Shown here: positions 58,756-64,000 of the stretch, in pieces | Numbering within the stretch: the first letter of the stretch is position 1 | How the letters are laid out: each line of letters opens with the position of its first letter | Source: Nocardia huaxiensis | Lineage (GTDB): Bacteria > Actinomycetota > Actinomycetes > Mycobacteriales > Mycobacteriaceae | Length of the DNA: 64,000 bases | Direction: 5' to 3' | Assembly (NCBI RefSeq): GCF_013744875.1 | Contig: NZ_CP059399.1 | Span: 3,286,001-3,350,000, forward strand | Made by a program: the position numbers and the translations under genes | Notes under the pieces: model-generated | Told to the model about the DNA's origin: nothing | The model's input: the letters and a program-made list of their open reading frames with translations, nothing else | The model's database searches: none

Positions 58756-59164
58756 AACCCCCACCCCCGACGAGGTCTGGCGACTGCTCACCCACGTGGT
58801 GATCGACAGCCGCGATCCGTGGCGGCGGGCGGTCACCGAACGAACCGGGATGCCGTTCAGCCGGATTCGCGTGCTGAAGCGACTGCGGCCGGGACCCATC
58901 ACCCTGAAGGAACTCGCGCACGCCGCCGGCATGGACGCGCCGGCGGCCACCGTGGCCGTGAACGACCTCGAGGAGCGCGGACTGGTCGTGCGGGAGATCG
59001 ATCCGGCCAATCGGCGGCAGAAACTGGTGTCCATCACCGAGGCGGGGGAGCGGGTTGTCGCCGACGCCCTGGACACACCCGAACCCGCGCCCGCGCCGAT
59101 CACCGAATTGTCCGACGCCGAATTGCGTGCCCTGCGCGACCTCCTGCGCAAACTCGAACCCTGA
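58748..59164 (+). CDS. MarR-family transcriptional regulator
   Basis: 138 residues. Winged helix-turn-helix: ITLKELAHAAGMDAPAATVA then VNDLEERGLV and the wing REIDPANRRQKLVSITEAG. N- and C-terminal helices are for dimerisation. Second gene of the MFS operon and likely its repressor, with a candidate operator at 57370-57382. Confidence 0.93.
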   Translation: MSETPTPDEVWRLLTHVVIDSRDPWRRAVTERTGMPFSRIRVLKRLRPGPITLKELAHAAGMDAPAATVAVNDLEERGLVVREIDPANRRQKLVSITEAGERVVADALDTPEPAPAPITELSDAELRALRDLLRKLEP

Positions 59165-59165
59165 C

Positions 59166-59253
59166 CGTCATCCCGGCGTGTATTCAGCCGGGATCCACAG
59201 AGCAAGGCACGCTATCCGTGTCGATCCCGGCCAAAAGCACGCCGGGATGACGG
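59166..59253. repeat. Facing pair of hairpin repeat units between marR and the amidase
   Basis: Unit 1 at 59166-59198 (ATCCCGGC-N9-GCCGGGAT) and unit 2 at 59221-59253 (same arms around CAAAAGCAC) are inverted to one another. This is the intergenic version of the repeat found inside cvnA and the megasynthase; it may also act as a terminator for marR. Confidence 0.85.
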
Positions 59254-59310
59254 GGTGCGAGTTTGCTGAGGGGGCCGACATTCCGGTGCCCGGGCCGTAG
59301 GGTGGGCCGG

Positions 59311-60060
59311 GTGCGACAGCGACACTGGAAAGCAATGGCGGCGATCTGCGGTGCACTGTTGATCGGGGGACAGATGACAGCTTCGGCTCAGGAACCCGCG
59401 CGGACACAGTTGCCGTTCACCAAAACGGTGGTCATCGACCCCGGGCACAATGGCGGCGGCGCGGCGCAGCCCGATGTCATCAATGCCTCGGTGGCCGACG
59501 GGCGCGGTGGCAGCAAAGCCTGCAATACCACCGGCACCAGCGCCAATGACGGCTATACCGAGCACGAGTTCAACTGGGATGTGGCGCAGCGGGTCCGGGA
59601 TCTGCTCACCGCGCGCGGCTATCGCGTGGTCATGAGCCGCGACAGCGATTCCGGGGCCGGTCCGTGCGTGAACGATCGCGGCACGCTCGGTCAGCGCGTC
59701 GGTGCGGCGGCCGTCGTCTCCATCCACGCGGACGGAGCCCCGGCGGGTGCGCACGGCTTCCACGTCGCCTACTCCAACCCGCCGTTGAACGCATCGCAGG
59801 GCGAACCCTCGGTGCGGCTCGCGACCACCCTGCGCGACAGCCTCGTGCGCTCCGGCTTCACCCCCTCCACCTACATCGGCGACGAGGGCCTCAACCCGCG
59901 CGCCGACCTGGCCGGCCTCAACTTCTCGGAAGTGCCTGCGGCCCTGGTGGAGTGCGGCAATATGCGCGATCCCGGCGACATCGCCATCCTCGAATCCCCG
60001 GACGGCCGCGCGCGCATCGCCGCCGCGATCACCGACGCCATCGCCGGCTACGTGGGCTGA
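59311..60060 (+). CDS. Secreted N-acetylmuramoyl-L-alanine amidase (Amidase_3, Ami1/Rv3717-like)
   Basis: 249 residues from GTG 59311. Signal peptide AMAAICGALLIGGQMTASAQ. Zinc ligands and catalytic Glu: VVIDPGHNGG (His), TSANDGYTEHEFNWDVA (Glu), VVSIHADGAPAG (His) and ALVECGNMRDPGD (Glu). The extra loop DGRGGSKACNTTGTS with a second Cys in GAGPCVNDRG matches the mycobacterial Rv3717 group. It cleaves the lactyl-Ala bond of peptidoglycan in the periplasm for wall turnover and lacks a separate wall-binding domain. Confidence 0.93.
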   Translation: MRQRHWKAMAAICGALLIGGQMTASAQEPARTQLPFTKTVVIDPGHNGGGAAQPDVINASVADGRGGSKACNTTGTSANDGYTEHEFNWDVAQRVRDLLTARGYRVVMSRDSDSGAGPCVNDRGTLGQRVGAAAVVSIHADGAPAGAHGFHVAYSNPPLNASQGEPSVRLATTLRDSLVRSGFTPSTYIGDEGLNPRADLAGLNFSEVPAALVECGNMRDPGDIAILESPDGRARIAAAITDAIAGYVG

Positions 60061-60294
60061 GCTGCTTCGCCCCTGCCGGGGGTACGAGTAGTGCGGCCCC
60101 GCTGAGGTTCGTGCGTGAAGGGCCCTGGGCCGTCCCGGCTCTGGGGGTTCGGGGGCGAAGCCCCGGAGAGCTCGGAGAGTCCTTTTCTCTCTTCGGCGCG
60201 GGATTACCGACTGCCCGGTCGGCGGTCGGTACATTTGCCCCGACATTGCCGATTTCGGGACTACCGGGCATTCCGGGTCCGGGGAGGACTGGAC
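60061..60294. other. Intergenic region with small hairpins
   Basis: GGGGC-GAA-GCCCC at 60152-60164 could terminate the amidase transcript. GAGAG-N7-CTCTC at about 60174-60190 is a second dyad. The promoter for the transporter must lie here; no boxes assigned and no riboswitch consensus recognised. Confidence 0.35.
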
Positions 60295-62247
60295 TTGACC
60301 ACCACCGAGGAACGGTCACGCTCGCGCTTCGCCGCCTGGCTGCTCGAGGATGCCGGGGAACAGCACGCGCAGATACCCGGACCCATGGTCAAGCCCGGTC
60401 CCAAGGAGCACCGGCAGCCGTGGTGGAAGGTCATGTGCCTCACCGGCGTCGACTACTTCTCGACCCTGGGCTATCAGCCCGGCATCGCGGCGCTCGCGGC
60501 CGGAGTGCTGTCGCCGCTGGCCACCATCGTGCTGGTGGCGCTGACGCTGCTCGGTGCGCTCCCGGTCTATCGCCGGGTGGCCAGGGAGAGCCCGAACGGT
60601 GGCGGCTCCATCGCCATGTTCGCCGACTTCCTGCCGAAATGGTGGGGCAAGATCTTCATCCTGGTGCTGCTCGGCTTCGCGGCCACCGACTTCACCATCA
60701 CCATGACGCTGTCCGCGGCCGACGGCGCCGCGCACATTGTCGAGAATCCGTTCGTCCCGGACGCCCTGCACGGGCACAACCTGGCGATCACGCTGGTGCT
60801 GCTGGCATTGCTGGCCGCGGTGTTCCTCAAGGGTTTCTCCGAGGCCGTCGGCATCGCGGTGGTGCTGGTCGGGGTGTACCTGTCGCTCAATCTCGTGGTC
60901 GCCGTGACCGGCATCGTGAAGGTCGCCGAGCAGCCCGAACTCATCGGCGACTGGAAGGACCTGCTCACCGCGCAGCACGGCAGTCCGATCGCCATGATCG
61001 GCGTCGCCCTGCTGGTGTTTCCCAAACTGGCGCTGGGTCTTTCGGGCTTCGAGACCGGTGTCGCGGTCATGCCGCAGATCCAGGGCGGGCCGGGTGACAC
61101 CCCCGAATACCCGCGTCACCGCATCATCGGCGCGCGCAAGCTGCTGACCACGGCCGCGCTCATCATGAGCTGCTTCCTCATCGTCTCCAGCTTCATCACC
61201 ACCATCCTCATCCCGCAGGCCGCCTTCGAACCCGGCGGCGAGGCCAATGGCCGCGCACTGGCGTATCTGGCGCACGAGCACCTGGGCAATGCCTTCGGCA
61301 CCGTCTACGACGTGAGCACCATCGCCATCCTGTGGTTCGCGGGCGCCTCGGCCATGGCCGGCCTGCTCAATCTGGTGCCGCGCTATCTGCCGCGCTTCGG
61401 CATGGCGCCGGAGTGGGCCCGTCAGATCCGGCCGCTGGTCTTGGTTTTCGCGGTGGTGGCCTTCGGCATCACCTGGTACTTCGACGCCAGCGTGGACGCG
61501 CAGGGCGCGGCCTACGCCACCGGCGTGCTCGTGCTCATCACCTCGGCGGCCGTGGCCGTCACCTGGTCGGCCTGGCGCAAGCAGCAGCGCAGCCGGGTGC
61601 TCGGCTTCGGGCTGGTGTCGGTGATCTTCGTGTACACCACCATCGACAACATCATCGAGAAGCCCGAGGGCGTGCACCTGGCGATTCTGTTCATCCTCGC
61701 CATCATCGTGGTGTCGTTCGCCTCGCGATTCCGGCGAGCGTTCGAATTGCGGGCCATCGAGGTCACTTTCGACGAGAAGGCCGCCGCGATCATCGACGAT
61801 CTGGCCGCGCGCGGCGAGGTCCGCATCGTCACCCACGACGTCGATCAGCGCCAGCCCGAGGAGTACGCGGAGAAGGAAGCCGATCAGCGCCGCGAATCCC
61901 ACATCCCGGAGGGCGAGCCCATCCTCTTCCTCGAGGTGATCGTCAAGGATCCCTCCGAGTTCAGCACCGATCTGCTGGTGACCGAGGTCGAGGTGGCCGA
62001 GTACCACATCCTCTCGGTCGAGGCCGCGGCCGTGCCCAACTCCATCGCGGCCATCCTGCTGGCCATCCGGGACCGCACCGGTGTGCCGCCGCACGTCTAC
62101 TTCGAGTGGACCGAGGGCAACCCGCTCATCAACCTGGCCCGGTTCATGTTCTTCGGTGAGGGCGAGGTCGCGCCGGTGACCCGGGAGATCCTGCGGCGGG
62201 CGGTTCCGCGCCGGTCGCAGCGCCCGCACGTGCACGTCGACAGTTGA
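60295..62247 (+). CDS. APC-superfamily amino acid/polyamine-type permease
   Basis: 650 residues from TTG 60295, selected for GGAGG seven bases upstream; the open frame extends to 60115 without a site. After a basic soluble stretch, helix 1 begins [20 protein letters not shown], the unwound-helix Gly-rich motif of APC carriers. About 12 helices follow, then a roughly 170-residue cytoplasmic tail ([20 protein letters not shown] onward) rich in acidic and basic residues that may be regulatory. Substrate not predictable. Confidence 0.87.
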   Translation: MTTTEERSRSRFAAWLLEDAGEQHAQIPGPMVKPGPKEHRQPWWKVMCLTGVDYFSTLGYQPGIAALAAGVLSPLATIVLVALTLLGALPVYRRVARESPNGGGSIAMFADFLPKWWGKIFILVLLGFAATDFTITMTLSAADGAAHIVENPFVPDALHGHNLAITLVLLALLAAVFLKGFSEAVGIAVVLVGVYLSLNLVVAVTGIVKVAEQPELIGDWKDLLTAQHGSPIAMIGVALLVFPKLALGLSGFETGVAVMPQIQGGPGDTPEYPRHRIIGARKLLTTAALIMSCFLIVSSFITTILIPQAAFEPGGEANGRALAYLAHEHLGNAFGTVYDVSTIAILWFAGASAMAGLLNLVPRYLPRFGMAPEWARQIRPLVLVFAVVAFGITWYFDASVDAQGAAYATGVLVLITSAAVAVTWSAWRKQQRSRVLGFGLVSVIFVYTTIDNIIEKPEGVHLAILFILAIIVVSFASRFRRAFELRAIEVTFDEKAAAIIDDLAARGEVRIVTHDVDQRQPEEYAEKEADQRRESHIPEGEPILFLEVIVKDPSEFSTDLLVTEVEVAEYHILSVEAAAVPNSIAAILLAIRDRTGVPPHVYFEWTEGNPLINLARFMFFGEGEVAPVTREILRRAVPRRSQRPHVHVDS

Positions 62248-62279
62248 TTCGGTTTAGCTGTAACTCCAGGTTTCACACA

Positions 62280-62300
62280 AGCGTAGAATATTGCTACGCT
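62280..62300. promoter_or_regulatory. 21-bp palindrome AGCGTAG-AATATTG-CTACGCT, candidate TetR operator
   Basis: Perfect 7-bp arms, 41 bp upstream of the hydrolase ATG, in a 94 bp gap. Size and position suit a TetR-type repressor; no such gene is in the window. Confidence 0.6.
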
Positions 62301-62341
62301 CACGCAGCAAAGCAGTGTGGAAACTGAAACCAGGAGTATCG

Positions 62342-63247
62342 ATGAAGCTACTTCCGAAGCTGGGCCGCCAGCCGGTGACCGAACCCGGTGAGGTAGCCCT
62401 GCAGGCCCGCAATGTGCAGTTCGATTGGTCGCGGACCAAGCCGGTGTGGATGGCCGAGGAGCCGATCGCCTCGCATGTGCTCAACGCGCTCAGCATGCTG
62501 CTGCCCGAGGGTGAGCGCAGCTTCATCGTCACCTACGGCGAGGCGCTCGAACTGGTCCGCGACGAGAAGCTGCGCGAGGCCATGATCGGATTCATCGGCC
62601 AGGAATCCATGCATGCCGAGAGCCACCACAATGCCCTCGAAGAGGTGCTGCTGGCGCACGGCATCGACGTGGAACCCTATGTGCGGCAGACGGAATACCT
62701 CTTCCGCAAGACCCTGGGCCCGCGTGAGCTGGACACCCCGGCGGCACAACAGCAGCAGTTGGTGGAGCGGCTCGGCTTCATCGCGACCCTCGAGCACTTC
62801 TTCGCCTTTCTCGGCGACTGGATCCTCAATGCCGACCTGGAACAGTTCGACGCCGACCCGCAGATGCTGGACCTGTTCCGCTGGCACGGCGCCGAAGAGG
62901 TCGAGCACCGCATGGTCGCCCACGACGTGGCCGAGTACTTCGGGATCGGTTACATCCGCCGCGGCGCGCTCATGCTGATCGTGTTCCCGCTGTTCATCGC
63001 GCTCCTCGTGCGCGGCACCAAATACCTTGTGCACCAGGATCCTGCGCTGCCCAACCACCGCTACCCGATGCTCATCGGCCGCATCTTCGCGTCCATGTGG
63101 CGCGGTGCGCTGCCCGGGATCCCGTCGCTGCTGTGGAGCGCGCTGTCGACCTTCAAACCCGGCTACAGCCCGGAGCCGGTCGGCTCCACCGCGCAGGCGG
63201 TGGCCTACCTCGCCCAGTCCCCGGCGGCTCGGATCATGGCCTCGTGA
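62342..63247 (+). CDS. Metal-dependent hydrolase family protein (PF10118-like)
   Basis: 301 residues from ATG 62342 behind AGGAG. Metal-ligand type motifs typical of this ferritin-like alpha-helical family: FIGQESMHAESHHNALEE (about 79-96), TLEHFFAFLGDW, and WHGAEEVEHRMVAHDVAEYF. A hydrophobic segment LMLIVFPLFIALLV suggests membrane association. Coupled by GTGA to a flavin reductase gene, which suggests it is an O2-using di-iron enzyme fed by that reductase rather than a hydrolase; this is inference from context. Confidence 0.88.
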   Translation: MKLLPKLGRQPVTEPGEVALQARNVQFDWSRTKPVWMAEEPIASHVLNALSMLLPEGERSFIVTYGEALELVRDEKLREAMIGFIGQESMHAESHHNALEEVLLAHGIDVEPYVRQTEYLFRKTLGPRELDTPAAQQQQLVERLGFIATLEHFFAFLGDWILNADLEQFDADPQMLDLFRWHGAEEVEHRMVAHDVAEYFGIGYIRRGALMLIVFPLFIALLVRGTKYLVHQDPALPNHRYPMLIGRIFASMWRGALPGIPSLLWSALSTFKPGYSPEPVGSTAQAVAYLAQSPAARIMAS

Positions 63248-64000
63248 CCATGACCCGACCGATTCCGGCCGAGCCGCCCGCGGATCTGTACGGCAAGGAG
63301 CGGGCCGACCGCACCACCCGGGTGCTGGACAAGATCGCCGAAACGCGTTTGCGGTGGACCACTTTCGTCAACCGGAAGGAACCGCCCGCCCGGGTCGACG
63401 ACCGGCGGATTCCGCTGGTCGTGGTGGAGCGGCGGGTGGAGGCGCACGACACCGATGTGATCAGCCTGCTGCTGACCGCGCCCGACTCGCGGGTGCTGCC
63501 GGAATGGCGGCCGGGCGCGCACCTGGATCTGGAACTGCCGTCCGGGAAGCTGCGGCAGTACTCGCTGTGCGGTGATCCGGCCGATCGGCACGCGTATCGC
63601 ATTGCGGTGCGGCGGATTCCGGACGGACTGGGCGGCTCGCTGGAGGTACACGACTCGCTGAAGGTCGGCACAGCGGTGACCGTGCGCGGGCCGCGCAATG
63701 CGTTCCCGTTCGTGCTGCCCGGATACGGATCGTCCGCTGCCCGAGTGCATTTCGTCGCCGGTGGCATCGGCATCACGCCGATCCTGCCGATGATCCGCAT
63801 GGCCGAGCGGCTCGGCGTGGAATGGTCGATGGTGTACGCGGGACGCAGCCGCGACACCATTCCCTTCCTGTCCGAGGTGGAGAGCTTCGGTGACCGCGTC
63901 ACCGTCCGCACCGACGACGAGCACGGAATCCCCGACGCGGCAGCGCTTTTGCCGGGCGTCGGACCCGATACCTCGGTCTACTGCTGCGGTCCGGTGGTCA
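63244..64000 (+). CDS. Phthalate-dioxygenase-reductase-type flavin reductase (partial, 3' end off the window)
   Basis: About 252 residues are visible from GTG 63244 (ATG 63250 possible). Flavin-binding LRQYSLCGDP (R-x-YS), FPFV phosphate loop region RGPRNAFPFVLPG, nucleotide-binding VAGGIGITPILPMIRM and terminal YCCGPVV are in the family order. The plant-type 2Fe-2S domain expected after YCCGP lies beyond the edge. It probably passes NAD(P)H electrons to the preceding helical metalloprotein. Confidence 0.9.
   Translation, partial: MTMTRPIPAEPPADLYGKERADRTTRVLDKIAETRLRWTTFVNRKEPPARVDDRRIPLVVVERRVEAHDTDVISLLLTAPDSRVLPEWRPGAHLDLELPSGKLRQYSLCGDPADRHAYRIAVRRIPDGLGGSLEVHDSLKVGTAVTVRGPRNAFPFVLPGYGSSAARVHFVAGGIGITPILPMIRMAERLGVEWSMVYAGRSRDTIPFLSEVESFGDRVTVRTDDEHGIPDAAALLPGVGPDTSVYCCGPVV

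Noticed and set aside
60061..60294. Possible riboswitch ahead of the APC transporter
   Set aside because: Small hairpins are present but I could not match any known riboswitch consensus.

Overview
This 64 kb window is high-GC actinobacterial DNA with tight, overlapping start/stop codons. The gene set points to a Nocardia-like member of the mycolic-acid actinomycetes, although no marker gene fixes the genus. It includes a Cvn G-protein conservon with two P450s, a PapA5-type acyltransferase, an Ami1-like amidase, a DUF2277 protein, FAAL/ACP genes and a PKS-NRPS megasynthase. No tRNA, rRNA, CRISPR array, transposase or phage gene was seen. Both window edges cut a gene.

Layout. (1) 1-6.3 kb is a small defence region: a partial unknown gene, a GIY-YIG nuclease-like protein, and convergent mcrB-mcrC in which McrB carries an EVE-like module. 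(2) 6.3-17.7 kb is the most unusual region. A lone 33-residue peptide gene diverges from an eight-gene operon in which every junction overlaps by 1-8 nt: a phosphohistidine-domain phosphotransferase (rifampin-phosphotransferase-like domain order), a FAAL fused to a nucleotidyltransferase/helical/PqqD-like region, a free ACP, an NAD-dependent reductase, an NDK-like protein, an AfsA-type butenolide synthase, a nitroreductase and a UbiA-type prenyltransferase. (3) 17.7-22.4 kb holds an ABC-2 permease without an ATPase partner and a GT1 glycosyltransferase, divergent from one continuous gene that fuses a GT4 glycosyltransferase to a cytochrome P450. The intergenic gap carries two related palindromes. 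(4) 22.5-26.5 kb is ordinary: DUF2277, a SigJ-type ECF sigma factor, a flavodoxin, an ATPase, a flavin monooxygenase and a GlsB-type membrane protein.

(5) 26.7-46.4 kb is a six-gene minus-strand operon: a 4630-residue PKS-NRPS (KS-AT-DH-ER-KR-ACP-C-A-PCP-C-A-PCP-TE), PapA5-type acyltransferase, SDR, flavin monooxygenase, MFS exporter and an alpha/beta-hydrolase with a His at the nucleophile position. The AT looks methylmalonyl-specific and the first A domain reads as serine, so an alpha-methyl-branched acyl-Ser-X lipodipeptide is predicted. (6) 46.9-54.7 kb: DUF305 and LVIVD-repeat secreted proteins, a strong terminator, then cvnABCD with CYP157-like and CYP154-like P450s. (7) 55-64 kb: a small HTH protein, a quinone oxidoreductase, a beta-lactamase-like secreted protein, an MFS-MarR pair, an Ami1-like amidase, an APC transporter, and a metal-dependent hydrolase plus flavin reductase pair behind a 21-bp palindrome.

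Cross-cutting features: one family of hairpin repeats (ATCCCGGC-N8/9-GCCGGGAT type) occurs between genes at 59.2 kb and also in frame within coding linkers of the megasynthase and of CvnA. Several TetR/MarR-sized palindromes sit upstream of operons, yet the window contains no TetR gene and only one MarR gene. Functions are read from motifs by eye; no database search was run.
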